DNA from: Plastoroseomonas arctica
GTDB lineage: Bacteria > Pseudomonadota > Alphaproteobacteria > Acetobacterales > Acetobacteraceae
Direction: 5' to 3'
DNA: 64,000 nucleotides
Assembly: GCF_018128965.1 (NCBI RefSeq)
Contig: NZ_JAAEDH010000007.1
Coordinates: forward strand, 1-64,000
Shown here piece after piece: positions 45,897 to 54,853 of the stretch. Every line of letters starts with the position of its first letter. Positions within the stretch are counted from its first letter, which is position 1. A model generated the notes under the pieces. It worked only from the letters and a program-made list of their open reading frames with translations, was not told where the DNA came from and did not search any database. A program made the translations under genes and the position numbers.

Positions 45897-46746
45897 ACCC
45901 CTCGAGCTTGAGCGATGAAAAGCGGTTGTCCATGTGTTCGATCTGCAGCCAGGCCATGTTGCGGCCGTAGGATTTGTAGATCGGGAAGGTCTTCAGCATT
46001 CCCAGCGTCGCCGCACTTTCGAGCGGGCCGATGAAGCGGCAATCCTCGTCACCGAAATGCGGCTGCGCGATCCAGTGCTTGAGCTGAGCGCCGGTGATGG
46101 CGAAGAATCCCGCATGCGGGTTGCCGGGCCGCCGGTGCTTGATGGTTCGCCCCAATGCCGGCTGCTCAAGGGTGGGTACATCGGGCAGCGCCGCCTCGTA
46201 GGGCTCGATCAGGCCGCGCCGCAGATCGCCATCGATGAAGGTCTTGAGGCGTTGGGCGCGTGGATTCCATTCGAAGCGGTTGGGCACCAGGATGCGCCTG
46301 GGGCCGAAGGCCTCGGTGAAGCCAAGGATTTTGTCGAAGAAGGACGGGTCGGAGACACGCAGGTCGTCTTCGCTGAAGCAGAACAGGTCATACGCGTCGC
46401 GCAGATCCGCCATCAGCCGGTGCGCGGCGAATCCCAATCGGCGCGGATCGGCGGGCTTGGCGTCGATCAGGCTGGCGCCGAGGCGCGCCGCCTCATCCGC
46501 CGGCACCAGGTGGTTGTCGCGATCGGTGAGCAGCACGATGTCGAGCGTATCGACGCTGGCAAGCACCGGCACGAAGCGCCGGGTGGCGACGTCGATGACC
46601 TGCGTCGGCCCGAATTGCCCGCGGTAGGTTGTGATCACGCTGCGGATGATCTGGGCGCGCTGCTCCCGCCGACGCGCATCGGTCGACGTGTGACGGGAAT
46701 TTTCCTCCGCGCGGAAGAAATGCGCGATCGCGACCAGGATGCGCAT
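45883..46746 (-). CDS. Hypothetical protein, glycosyltransferase-like
   Basis: A 287-residue cytoplasmic protein. It opens with MRILVAIAHFF, has an SEDDLRVSDPSFFDKI stretch that could be a metal-binding DxD-type motif, and GNPHAGFFAITGAQLKHWI further on. This pattern suggests a GT-A-like nucleotide-sugar fold, but I cannot name a family. It is coupled to the gamma-glutamyltransferase-like gene (TGATG). Its last codons lie inside the 24-bp palindrome. Confidence 0.55.
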   Translation of the reverse strand: MRILVAIAHFFRAEENSRHTSTDARRREQRAQIIRSVITTYRGQFGPTQVIDVATRRFVPVLASVDTLDIVLLTDRDNHLVPADEAARLGASLIDAKPADPRRLGFAAHRLMADLRDAYDLFCFSEDDLRVSDPSFFDKILGFTEAFGPRRILVPNRFEWNPRAQRLKTFIDGDLRRGLIEPYEAALPDVPTLEQPALGRTIKHRRPGNPHAGFFAITGAQLKHWIAQPHFGDEDCRFIGPLESAATLGMLKTFPIYKSYGRNMAWLQIEHMDNRFSSLKLEGWSGG

Positions 46747-48524
46747 CAGCGCCCGACCGCGTATCCCTGCATGCCCCGCGGGTTGGCACCGGCGAAGATC
46801 TGGCCATCGGCTTCCCGCCGCACGCCGCTGAGCCGGCCTTCCGACCATTCCCCGCCGATATCGACCAGATGCCCGCGTGCGCGCAGGGCGGTGGCGACAT
46901 CCGGCGCATAGCGGCCCTCGATCACCAGCTTCCCAGGCTTGGCGACACGCGGCCAGAAGCTCGACGGCCAGTGTTCGGAATGGAAGGCGGGAAGGTCGAT
47001 CGCCTGCTGGATGTTGAGCTTGTGGTTAACCATGCGGGCGAACATCAGCGGCGACCACTGGTCCTGCTGCTCGCCGCCGGGCGTGCCGAAGGCCATCCAG
47101 GGCTTGCCGTCCTTGAGCGCCATCGAGGGCGAGAGCGTGGTGCGCGGCCGCTTGCCGGGCTTGAGCCCGTTGGGCAGCGATTCATCGAGCCAGAACATCT
47201 GCCCGCGGATGCCCAGGCAGAACCCCAGCGCCGGGATCGCCGGCGAGGATTGCAGCCAGCCTGCCGAGGGCGTCGCGCTGACCATGTTGCCCCAGCGATC
47301 GATCACGTCGACATGGCAGGTGTCGGCACCCGAGACGCCCATGCGCGACACGGTGGGTTCGCCCACGCCCGGCGCGAGGCGGCCGGCGCGCGATGCCGCG
47401 TTGTGGTCCACCCAAGGGCTGCGGCCATCGATGCTGCCGGGGCGGAGTTCGAGCGATGCGCGATCGGTGACCAGCTTGCGGCGCTCGACGTTGTAGGCCT
47501 CCGACAGCAGCGCCTGCATCGGCACGTCGGTGAAGTCGGGGTCGCCATAGAACGCCTCGCGGTCGGCGAAGGCGAGCTTGGCGCATTCCACCACGGTGTG
47601 AACGAGCTCCTCGCCCACCGGATCCATCGCGGCAAGGTCGAAGCCGGCGAGCAGGGCCATCTGCTGGAGGAAGGCGGGACCCTGGCTCCAGGGGCCGCAC
47701 TTCAGAATGGTGTGGCCGCGGTATTCATAGGTGAGCGGCGCCTCGATGGGCGCCTTCCACTGCGCCATGTCCTGCGCCGTGATCAGGCCGGTGTGGCGGC
47801 GGCCGGAAGCGTCGAGTGCGGCGAAGGATTTCGCGAATTTCTCGACCTCCTCGGCAACAAAACCGCGGTACCAGGCGTCGCGCGCGGCGTCGATCTGGCG
47901 TTCGCGGCTGCCGCCGGCGGCCTCGGCTTCGCGCAGCACGCGCTCATAGGTGTCGGCGAGGACGGGATTGGCGTAGAGGCAGCCGGCCTTGGGGCCGCCA
48001 TCGCGCAGCCAGATGGCGGCCGAGCTCGTCCACTCGCCCTGGAACAGCGGCGTGACGCCGGCGATGGTGGAGACCACGCGGGGCACCATGTGGGCGCCGT
48101 TCCGCGCGTAGCCGATGGCGAATTCCAGCACATCGCGCAGGCCCCAAGTGCCCCAATCGCGCAGCATCACCGTCCAGGCCTCGAAGGCGCCGGGGACGAC
48201 GGCGGGCAGGAAACCGGTGCCGGGAATGAGATCCAGGCCCAGATGGCCCTTGATCTTGGCAACCGTCATGGCGGCGGGTGCCACGCCCTGGCCGCAGATG
48301 ACGCGCTGCATGCCGGTCTTCGCATCGTGCAGGATGAGCGGGCAATCGCCGCCGGGTCCGTTCAAATGCGGCTCCACGATCTGCAGGGTGAAGCCGGCCG
48401 CGGCGGCTGCGTCGAAGGCATTGCCGCCGCGCTCCAGCACGGCCATGCCGACCTGGGAGGCGATCCAGTGGGTCGAGGCGACGGCGCCGAAGGTGGCTGC
48501 GATCTCGGGGCGCGTGGTGAACAT
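46746..48524 (-). CDS. Gamma-glutamyltransferase family protein
   Basis: A 592-residue Ntn-hydrolase. The N-terminal GMAVLERGGNAFDAAAAAGFTLQIVEPHLNGPGGD is typical of the family. The autocleavage site and nucleophile are predicted at the Thr of GADTCHVDVIDRWGNMVSATPS; the residue after it is Cys where classic GGT has Thr. The C-terminal FGTPGGEQQDQW also fits. No signal peptide is seen, unlike periplasmic GGT of E. coli, so it belongs to the cytoplasmic GGT-like group of unknown substrate. GAGG precedes ATG 48524, and the frame continues open upstream. It is coupled to the gene at 45883. Confidence 0.85.
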   Translation of the reverse strand: MFTTRPEIAATFGAVASTHWIASQVGMAVLERGGNAFDAAAAAGFTLQIVEPHLNGPGGDCPLILHDAKTGMQRVICGQGVAPAAMTVAKIKGHLGLDLIPGTGFLPAVVPGAFEAWTVMLRDWGTWGLRDVLEFAIGYARNGAHMVPRVVSTIAGVTPLFQGEWTSSAAIWLRDGGPKAGCLYANPVLADTYERVLREAEAAGGSRERQIDAARDAWYRGFVAEEVEKFAKSFAALDASGRRHTGLITAQDMAQWKAPIEAPLTYEYRGHTILKCGPWSQGPAFLQQMALLAGFDLAAMDPVGEELVHTVVECAKLAFADREAFYGDPDFTDVPMQALLSEAYNVERRKLVTDRASLELRPGSIDGRSPWVDHNAASRAGRLAPGVGEPTVSRMGVSGADTCHVDVIDRWGNMVSATPSAGWLQSSPAIPALGFCLGIRGQMFWLDESLPNGLKPGKRPRTTLSPSMALKDGKPWMAFGTPGGEQQDQWSPLMFARMVNHKLNIQQAIDLPAFHSEHWPSSFWPRVAKPGKLVIEGRYAPDVATALRARGHLVDIGGEWSEGRLSGVRREADGQIFAGANPRGMQGYAVGR

Positions 48525-48554
48525 GGAGCCTCGCTGAAACGGGTGGCGGATGGC

Positions 48555-48592
48555 AAAAGGCGGGGATGGTTCTGGGGGAGATTCATTCTCCC
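48555..48592. repeat. Degenerate single arm of family B
   Basis: AAAAGG, GGGGATGG and then GGGGGAGATTCATTCTCCC follow the pattern of the right arm of the complete elements, with several substitutions. It lies between the divergent GGT-like and phnN genes, 22 bases before the phnN ATG, where no SD is evident. Confidence 0.55.
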
Positions 48593-48614
48593 GTTCTGGC
48601 ATCGGGTCAATCAT

Positions 48615-49157
48615 ATGCTTATCGCGGTGGTCGGCCCGTCGGGCGCCGGCAAGGACACGCTCATGGATCGCGCGCGCGCTGCGTTCGCCGACGACCCGCG
48701 CTACGTCTTCGCGCGCCGCGTCATCACCCGCCCGGCCGATGCCGGCGGCGAGGCGCATGAGGCGGTGAGCGAGGCGGAATTCGACGCCCGCCTGCCCGGC
48801 TTCGCGCTGCACTGGTCCGCGCATGGGCTGCGCTACGCGATCCCTGGTTCGATCAAGACGGCGATTGCAGCGGGACGCGTCGTCATCGCGAATCTCTCGC
48901 GCGGCGTACTGGCCGAAGCGGCCGCGCGCTACCGGCTGAGGGTGCTACTGATCACGGCGCCGGTCGCGGTGCGCGCCGCGCGCCTCGCCGCGCGGGGGCG
49001 GGAGGAAGCGGCCGACGTTGCCGCGCGCCTGGCACGGGAGGCCCCGTTGCCGGAGGGGCTGGACGTGGTCACGGTGATGAATGACGCGACGCCGGAGGAA
49101 GGTGCGGCGCGCGTGGTCGACGCCCTCAACCGCGCAGCGGAAGACGCTCGGCGATGA
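48615..49157 (+). CDS. phnN: Ribose 1,5-bisphosphokinase PhnN
   Basis: A 180-residue guanylate-kinase-like P-loop enzyme that converts ribose 1,5-bisphosphate from carbon-phosphorus lyase catabolism into PRPP. Walker A is GPSGAGKDT near residue 8; RRVITRPADAGGEAHEAV and FALHWSAHGLRYAIP match the family. No SD is visible before the ATG. It faces the DUF1045 gene and the two coding ends overlap by 32 bases, while the rest of the phn genes read leftward. Confidence 0.92.
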   Translation: MLIAVVGPSGAGKDTLMDRARAAFADDPRYVFARRVITRPADAGGEAHEAVSEAEFDARLPGFALHWSAHGLRYAIPGSIKTAIAAGRVVIANLSRGVLAEAAARYRLRVLLITAPVAVRAARLAARGREEAADVAARLAREAPLPEGLDVVTVMNDATPEEGAARVVDALNRAAEDARR

Positions 49158-49791
49158 GGAAGGGCGCGCCAGGGGCGGCCTGGGTGAAGAGGCACAGCTC
49201 GCGGACAATTCGCGGCACAGCGGGAAGATCGCCGAAGAACGCGCCGGCCAGAGGTTCGAACACCGCGCGCTGATCTTCGGTGAGGCGCCCGGTCAGCGTG
49301 GCGTGGAACTGGAAATCCTCGAAGACCAGGTGGTAGCCCCAGGCTTCGAGGTTCGCGCGCTGACGCGCCGACAGCCGCTCCGGCCTGCGCCGGGCGATCT
49401 CCTCGGGCGTGAGCGGCGCGCGGTGCGGATCGAGCGTGCGCACGCAGTCATCGGCGAAGGCCGCCAGCGCCGGGCAAGGCTCGCTCTCGATCATCGCGAG
49501 GAAGCCGCGCAGGTCGCGCAGCACCAGGGGCGGCAGGGTAAAGGGCGCGGTGCGCTCGGCGAGAAAGCCGCCCGCGGCGCGCGCCTCCTCATAGGAAGTG
49601 GAAAGGCGGAGTGGCGCCTTCAGCGTGGCGTGGAAGCCGTACAGGCGCGGGTCGGCGGTGGCCTCGGCAATGCCGGGGATGTCCGGCTGCGACAGCATTG
49701 CACCCGTCTCCGCGTCGCGCCCCAGCCAGGCGCTGGCGCGGGCATGCAGCGGGTCCGTGACCTCCGGGGCCCAGTAGAGCGCGAGGCGCAT
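49126..49791 (-). CDS. DUF1045 phosphonate-metabolism protein (2H phosphoesterase-like)
   Basis: A 221-residue protein with two HxTL motifs, His54 in GFHATLKAP and His163 in FHATLTG, the mark of the 2H phosphoesterase superfamily. DUF1045 genes accompany C-P lyase operons and probably replace PhnP in hydrolysing the cyclic ribose phosphate intermediate; that role is inferred from genomic association. No phnP gene is present here. The ATG overlaps the phnM stop (TGATG). Confidence 0.85.
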   Translation of the reverse strand: MRLALYWAPEVTDPLHARASAWLGRDAETGAMLSQPDIPGIAEATADPRLYGFHATLKAPLRLSTSYEEARAAGGFLAERTAPFTLPPLVLRDLRGFLAMIESEPCPALAAFADDCVRTLDPHRAPLTPEEIARRRPERLSARQRANLEAWGYHLVFEDFQFHATLTGRLTEDQRAVFEPLAGAFFGDLPAVPRIVRELCLFTQAAPGAPFLIAERLPLRG

Positions 49792-50930
49792 CAGCCGGCG
49801 CGCGCGCCTGCGACCCAGACGCCGCGCAACACCGGCAGCGCGCCAAAGGGTTTGAGGCGCACCACATCGGCGCGCAGGCCCGGCGCGAGATGGCCGCGGT
49901 CCGCGAACCGCGCCATGCGCGCCGGCCGGTCGGTGACCAGCGCGATCGCCTCGGGGATCGAGAGTGTGTCGCGCGCCGCAAGCCCCCACGCCGCTTCGAG
50001 CATCGACGCCGGCACATAGTCGCTGGCGAAGGCATCGATCAACTCGGCCTCGATGAGGTCGGCCGCGTTGACATTGCCGCTATGGCTGCCGCCGCGCACG
50101 ATGTTGGGCGCACCGGCGATCACCTCCATGCCGCCTGCCCGTGCAGCGCGGGCGGCGACCATGGTGACCGGGAACTCGCTGATGCGGATACCGTCGGCAA
50201 GGTTCTCGGCGATCGTCGCCTCGGTGTCGTCGTCATGGCTCGCAAGCGGCAGGTTACGGTGCGCCAGGCGCTGCAACATCCATTCCCGCTGCGGGCGGCG
50301 CAGGCGCTCGCGGCGTTCGAGCAATTCGCCGATGCGGGTCTCGACCTCGGCATCGGTCATGCGCGTCTGCCGGATGCGCATCGCGCGGTAGCGCGTGAGG
50401 TCGCGGTACTGGCCGATGCCAGGCGAATGATCCATCAGCGACGCCATCACCACGCGCGGATTCTCGGCGACGCCGTCGAGGGCGGCGGGCATGTCAAGCG
50501 CGGGGATCTCGCAGCGCAGATGCAGGTAGTGCTCGGCCTTGAGCACGCCGGCGCCGGCAAGCTGGTCGAGGTCGCGCACGCCGTCGACAAACGTCTGGTT
50601 GCGCTCGGTGTCGAAGCCGAGGTCGCCCAGGCACAGGGCGTCCAGCACGGTGGTGACACCCGCCGCGATGCATTGCGCGTCATGCGAGAGGTAGGCGGAC
50701 ACCCCCGGCCAGCGCGCGTTGGAGCGCGGCAGCACCTGGCGTTCGAGATTGTCGGTGTGCACGTCCACGAGGCCCGGGATCAGCAGGTCGCCCTCGCAAT
50801 CGATGGCGCCGGGCAGCGCGCTGCGGTCCTCATCGATTGTGGCGATACGGCCATCGCGAAGGGTGAGCGTGCCCTCGATCACCGCGTCTGGGGTGACGAT
50901 GCGCGCATTGGTCAGGATGGTCTCTTGCAT
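49791..50930 (-). CDS. phnM: Alpha-D-ribose 1-methylphosphonate 5-triphosphate diphosphatase
   Basis: A 379-residue amidohydrolase-fold enzyme that removes pyrophosphate from the triphosphate made by PhnGHIL. Features are the start ILTNARIVTPDAVIEGTL, metal-site region GLVDVHTDNLERQVLPR, MDHSPGIGQY, SHDDDTE and GAPNIVRGGSHSGNV. The ATG overlaps the phnL stop. A second phnM-like gene lies at 56160-57290. Confidence 0.93.
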   Translation of the reverse strand: MQETILTNARIVTPDAVIEGTLTLRDGRIATIDEDRSALPGAIDCEGDLLIPGLVDVHTDNLERQVLPRSNARWPGVSAYLSHDAQCIAAGVTTVLDALCLGDLGFDTERNQTFVDGVRDLDQLAGAGVLKAEHYLHLRCEIPALDMPAALDGVAENPRVVMASLMDHSPGIGQYRDLTRYRAMRIRQTRMTDAEVETRIGELLERRERLRRPQREWMLQRLAHRNLPLASHDDDTEATIAENLADGIRISEFPVTMVAARAARAGGMEVIAGAPNIVRGGSHSGNVNAADLIEAELIDAFASDYVPASMLEAAWGLAARDTLSIPEAIALVTDRPARMARFADRGHLAPGLRADVVRLKPFGALPVLRGVWVAGARAG

Positions 50931-51628
50931 CAGGCGGCGTCCGCGATGGGGAGAACGGTGAAGAGGCGATCGGCAACGCGGTCGCGCACCTCGGTGTCGT
51001 GGAAGATACCGATGATCGCGGCTCCGCGCCCCTTCGCTTCGGCGATGAGCGTGATGACGATCTCGCGGTTGGCAGCGTCAAGGCTGGCGGTGGGTTCGTC
51101 GAGCAGAAGCACCGGGTATTCGGCAGCAAAGCCACGCGCGAGGTTCACGCGCTGCTGCTCGCCGCCGGAGAAGGTCGCGGGCGGCAGGGCATGCAGGCGC
51201 GGGGCCATATTCAGGCGCGTGAGCAGGGACGCGGCGCGCGCTTCGGCCTCGGCGGGCGCGACGCCGCGGGCGATCAGCGGCTCGGCCACGATGGCGAGCG
51301 AGGAGACGCGCGGGATGACTCGGAGGAATTGGCTGACGTAACCAATGGTCTCGCGCCGCGCCTCGATCACCACGCGGGCCGGGGCGCTGGCAAGGTCCAG
51401 CATCTCCCCGCGATGGCGAAGCAGGATGCGGCCACGCTCGGCGCCGTAATTGCCGTAGAGGCAGCGCATGAGGGTGGATTTACCCGCGCCCGATGGGCCC
51501 GACAGTGCGACGCATTCGCCAGCCGCGACGGAGAGGTCCACGCCCTCCAGCACCGGGATGGCAGTCGCGTTCTGCAGATGCAGCGTGAACGATTTGCCGA
51601 GACCTTCGGTCGCCAGGGAATAGCTCAT
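50930..51628 (-). CDS. phnL: Phosphonate C-P lyase system protein PhnL
   Basis: A 232-residue ABC-type ATPase associated with the C-P lyase core rather than a transporter. Walker A GPSGAGKST, signature FSGGEQQRVNLARGF and Walker B LLLDEPTASLD are intact. PhnL is needed with PhnGHI for making ribose 1-phosphonate triphosphate. It overlaps phnK by 4 bases. Confidence 0.94.
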   Translation of the reverse strand: MSYSLATEGLGKSFTLHLQNATAIPVLEGVDLSVAAGECVALSGPSGAGKSTLMRCLYGNYGAERGRILLRHRGEMLDLASAPARVVIEARRETIGYVSQFLRVIPRVSSLAIVAEPLIARGVAPAEAEARAASLLTRLNMAPRLHALPPATFSGGEQQRVNLARGFAAEYPVLLLDEPTASLDAANREIVITLIAEAKGRGAAIIGIFHDTEVRDRVADRLFTVLPIADAA

Positions 51629-52380
51629 GCCGCGAGCACCGAGCTGACCAGAAGCTGCGTGTAGGGATGTTGCGGGTCGTCCAGCACGCGGTCGGTCAGC
51701 CCTTCCTCCACCACCTGGCCGTGGCGCATGACCACGATGCGGTGCGCGAGAAGTCGCGCCGCGGCGATGTCATGCGTGACGATGATGATGGCGAGGCTCA
51801 GGTCGCGCGCCAGCGCACGCAGCATGTCGAGCAGCTTCGCCTGCACCGAGACATCGAGGCCCCCGGTCGGCTCATCCATGAAGACAAGGCGCGGGCGCGT
51901 GACCAGTGTGCGCGCAATCTGCAACCGCTGCTGCATGCCGCCCGAGAAATTGCGCGGCAGTTCATCGATGCGCGCGGGGTCGATCTCGACGCGCGCGAGC
52001 CAGTCCTTTGCCTGGGCGCGGATATCGCCGTAGTGGCGCGCGCCGTTGCTCATCAGCCGTTCGCCGATATTGCCGCCGGCGGAGATCGCCATGCGCAACC
52101 CGTCGCGCGGGTTCTGGTGCACAAAACCCCAATCGGTGCGGGAAAGGCGGCGCAGGGCGGCCTCGCCGGCTTCGTGGATATCGGTGCCGTCGAAGCGGAT
52201 GATACCCGCTTCGGGCCGCTGCTGGCCGGAGAGCACGCGCAAAAGGGTCGATTTGCCGGAGCCCGATTCACCTACAACCGCGAGCACTTCGCCGGGCCAG
52301 ATGGCGATGGCCACGTCATCAAGCGCGCGCACGCGGCCGAAGCGCAGCGACAGGCCCTGGGCTTCCAGCAGCGCGTTCAT
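51625..52380 (-). CDS. phnK: Phosphonate C-P lyase system protein PhnK
   Basis: A 251-residue ABC ATPase that binds the PhnGHIJ core. Walker A GESGSGKST, signature NFSGGMQQRLQIART, Walker B LVFMDEPTGGLDVSVQ and the family segment FVHQNPRDGLRMAISAGGNIGERLM are present. ATG overlaps phnJ (ATGA). Confidence 0.94.
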   Translation of the reverse strand: MNALLEAQGLSLRFGRVRALDDVAIAIWPGEVLAVVGESGSGKSTLLRVLSGQQRPEAGIIRFDGTDIHEAGEAALRRLSRTDWGFVHQNPRDGLRMAISAGGNIGERLMSNGARHYGDIRAQAKDWLARVEIDPARIDELPRNFSGGMQQRLQIARTLVTRPRLVFMDEPTGGLDVSVQAKLLDMLRALARDLSLAIIIVTHDIAAARLLAHRIVVMRHGQVVEEGLTDRVLDDPQHPYTQLLVSSVLAA

Positions 52381-53213
52381 GCCGCGCGCTCCTGTTCGGT
52401 GCGGCAGAAATCCGTGTCGGAGCAGACATAGACGCGCCCGCCCTGGTCATCCGTCACCACCTCATCGAGATACGACGCGGTGCTGTTGCACAGCGTGCAG
52501 GCGTGCGGTGCGCGGATGGCGCGGAAGGGATGGTCCTCGAAATCCAGGCTGCGCACAGGCGTATAGGGCGGCACCGCGTAGATGCGCTTCTCGCGCCCGG
52601 CGCCGAACAATTGCAGCGCGGGCATGCGGTCCATCTTGGGGTTGTCGAAGGCGGGGATGGGCGAGGGCGACATCAGGTAGCGCTCATTGACCATCACCGG
52701 ATAATTATACGCGGTGCCGATGCGTCCCAGGCGCGCGATATCCTCGTACAGCTTGGTGTGCATCAGCCCGTAATCGGCGAGCGCGTGCATGCGCTTGGTC
52801 TCCGCGATACGCGGCTCCAGGCGGAACAGTGGCTCGGGCATCGGCACCTGGTAGACCAGAATCTGATCCTCGCGCAGCGGCGCCTCGGGGATGCGGTGGC
52901 GGGTCTGGATGATGCTGGCGTCTTCCGTGCGCTCGGTGGTCGCGACATCGGCGACGCGGGCGAAGAAGCGGCGGATGGAGATGGCGTTGGTCGTGTCATC
53001 CGCGCCCTGGTCGATGACCTTCAGCGTGTCCGCCGGCCCGATGATCGACGCCGTCACCTGGATGCCGCCGGTGCCCCAGCCATAGGGCAGCGGCATCTCG
53101 CGCGCGCCGAAGGGTATCTGGTGGCCGGGGATCGCCACGGCCTTGAGGATGGCGCGGCGGATCATCCGCTTCGTGGCCTCGTCGAGATAAGCAAAATTGT
53201 AGCCGGCTTCCAT
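52377..53213 (-). CDS. phnJ: Carbon-phosphorus lyase PhnJ (radical SAM)
   Basis: A 278-residue radical-SAM enzyme that breaks the C-P bond of alkylphosphonate ribose phosphates. The unusual cluster motif is intact: Cys239, Cys242 and Cys264 as cluster ligands and Cys270, spaced C-x2-C-x21-C-x5-C. Gly30 corresponds to the radical glycine of the E. coli enzyme. The ATG at 53213 overlaps the phnI stop (TGATG). All key residues are present, so the pathway should be active. Confidence 0.96.
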   Translation of the reverse strand: MEAGYNFAYLDEATKRMIRRAILKAVAIPGHQIPFGAREMPLPYGWGTGGIQVTASIIGPADTLKVIDQGADDTTNAISIRRFFARVADVATTERTEDASIIQTRHRIPEAPLREDQILVYQVPMPEPLFRLEPRIAETKRMHALADYGLMHTKLYEDIARLGRIGTAYNYPVMVNERYLMSPSPIPAFDNPKMDRMPALQLFGAGREKRIYAVPPYTPVRSLDFEDHPFRAIRAPHACTLCNSTASYLDEVVTDDQGGRVYVCSDTDFCRTEQERAA

Positions 53214-54274
53214 CAGACGGCATTCCGGCGCATGGCGCGGATGTTTTCCAATTCGGACTGGAAATCGACGTAGTGCGGCAGCTTGAGGTGTTCGACAAAG
53301 CCGGTCGCCTCGACATTGTCGGAATGGTAGAGCACGAACTCCGCATCCTGCGCGGGCGCGGTGATGTCTTCGCCGAGTTCGGCGGCGCGCAGTGCGCGGT
53401 CCACCAGCGCCATCGCCATTGCCTTGCGCTCGCCGCTGCCGAAGACCAGGCCATAGCCGCGGGTGAATTGCGGCGGCTCGGTGAGGCTGCCGTGGAATTG
53501 GTTCACCATCTGGCATTCGGTGACGTCGATCTCGCCGATCTCGATCGCGAAGCCCAGTTCAGGGGGCGTGAATTCCACCATGACGCCGCCCTGGCGGATC
53601 TCGCCCACGAAGGGGTGCGCGTTGCCGTAGCCGCGTTGTGTGGAATAGCCCAAACCGAGCAAGAACCCCTCATCGCCGCGAGCCAGATTTTGCAGCCGCG
53701 CGCTGCGGTCCGCGGGAAAGGCCAGCGGCTCGCGGGTGAGGTCAGAGGGCTCGGCTTCGGCGGCTTCCTCGCGCTGCATCAGCCCTTCGCGGGCGAGCAG
53801 TTCGGAGACCCGCGGAATGGCCGCCTCGTCGGCGGCACGTTCGGGCACCGCGTCGCGCGTCACGCCCTCGGCGGCGAGCGCGAAATCGAGCAGGCGGTGC
53901 GTGTAGTCAAACGTCGGCCCCAGCACCTGCCCACCTGGCAACTCCTTGTAGGTCGCGCTGATGCGCCGCGTGATGCCCATCGCCGCGGTGTCGAGCGGCG
54001 CGGCGTGGCCGAAGCGCGTGAGCGTGGTGCGATAGGCGCGCAGCAGGAAGGCCGCCTCGATGCCATCGCCACGCGCCTGCTTGAGCGCGAGTGCCGCAAG
54101 GCCGCGGTCATAGCAGCTGCCCTCCGCCATCACGCGATCCACCGCGAGCGTCATCTGCTGCTCGATCTGTGCTGTGGTGAGCTCGGGTACCGCCGCATCG
54201 CCGCGCCGGGCATCGGCGAGCCAGGCATGGGCGGCATCGATGGCAGCTTCGCCGCCTTTGACCGCGACATACAT
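53213..54274 (-). CDS. phnI: Carbon-phosphorus lyase complex subunit PhnI
   Basis: A 353-residue nucleosidase-like subunit that, with PhnGHL, attaches phosphonate to ribose. It matches the family over its length: MYVAVKGGEAAIDAAHAWL start, AVDRVMAEGSCYDRGLAALALKQA, ELPGGQVLGPTFDYTHRLLDFAL and GNAHPFVGEIRQGGVMVEF. It begins 3 bases after the phnH stop. Confidence 0.95.
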   Translation of the reverse strand: MYVAVKGGEAAIDAAHAWLADARRGDAAVPELTTAQIEQQMTLAVDRVMAEGSCYDRGLAALALKQARGDGIEAAFLLRAYRTTLTRFGHAAPLDTAAMGITRRISATYKELPGGQVLGPTFDYTHRLLDFALAAEGVTRDAVPERAADEAAIPRVSELLAREGLMQREEAAEAEPSDLTREPLAFPADRSARLQNLARGDEGFLLGLGYSTQRGYGNAHPFVGEIRQGGVMVEFTPPELGFAIEIGEIDVTECQMVNQFHGSLTEPPQFTRGYGLVFGSGERKAMAMALVDRALRAAELGEDITAPAQDAEFVLYHSDNVEATGFVEHLKLPHYVDFQSELENIRAMRRNAV

Positions 54275-54277
54275 CGC

Positions 54278-54853
54278 TCAGCCTTCCTCGATCGTGACGC
54301 TGCGCGGGAGTGCGGCGAGCCGGTCGCCGGCGCAGAGCACCACATCCACGCCACGCGGAAAGCGCGCGCGCTGCGCCTGCCATTGCGACAGGAAATCCTC
54401 CGGCAATCCGTAGACGCGCAACCGGTGCTCGCTTTCGATGCCCGGGCCAGTCAGGCGCCAGCCCTCGCCGGCGGCCAGCGCCTCGACCTGCACGATCAGC
54501 GTCGCTGAGGTCTGCGGTTCCTCCTCGGTTCCGGCGTCGAGCACGGTGAGCGCCGGCGCCGCACCGGTCGCCAGCACGAAACGTGCACGGTCCGGTGCGG
54601 GCGTGAACGGACAGCCGGCATGAAAGCCGAGCCATCCGGCGACCGCGTCGCCCGCATCGCTGCACACAGGCGTCTCGGCATCGGCGAGTGTCAGCAACAC
54701 CGCCGCGGCCGCCGTGTTGAGCGGCGCCGGCGCGGGTGCCGGCGTGGTGATGGCGATGATGCGCCCCGGCCGGCTCATCGCCTCCAGCACGGCGCGGAAG
54801 CTCGCCTGCGCATCCAGCACGGGGTCGGCGAAGCCGGGTTGCAGCGCGCTCAT
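54278..54853 (-). CDS. phnH: Phosphonate C-P lyase subunit PhnH
   Basis: A 191-residue core subunit with a PLP-transferase-like fold. Family features are PGFADPVLDAQASFRAVLEAMSRPG near the start and PGRIIAITTPAPAPAPLNTAAAAVLLTLAD; the last third, LPEDFLSQWQAQRARFPRGVDVVLC, also fits. ATG overlaps phnG (ATGA). Confidence 0.93.
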   Translation of the reverse strand: MSALQPGFADPVLDAQASFRAVLEAMSRPGRIIAITTPAPAPAPLNTAAAAVLLTLADAETPVCSDAGDAVAGWLGFHAGCPFTPAPDRARFVLATGAAPALTVLDAGTEEEPQTSATLIVQVEALAAGEGWRLTGPGIESEHRLRVYGLPEDFLSQWQAQRARFPRGVDVVLCAGDRLAALPRSVTIEEG

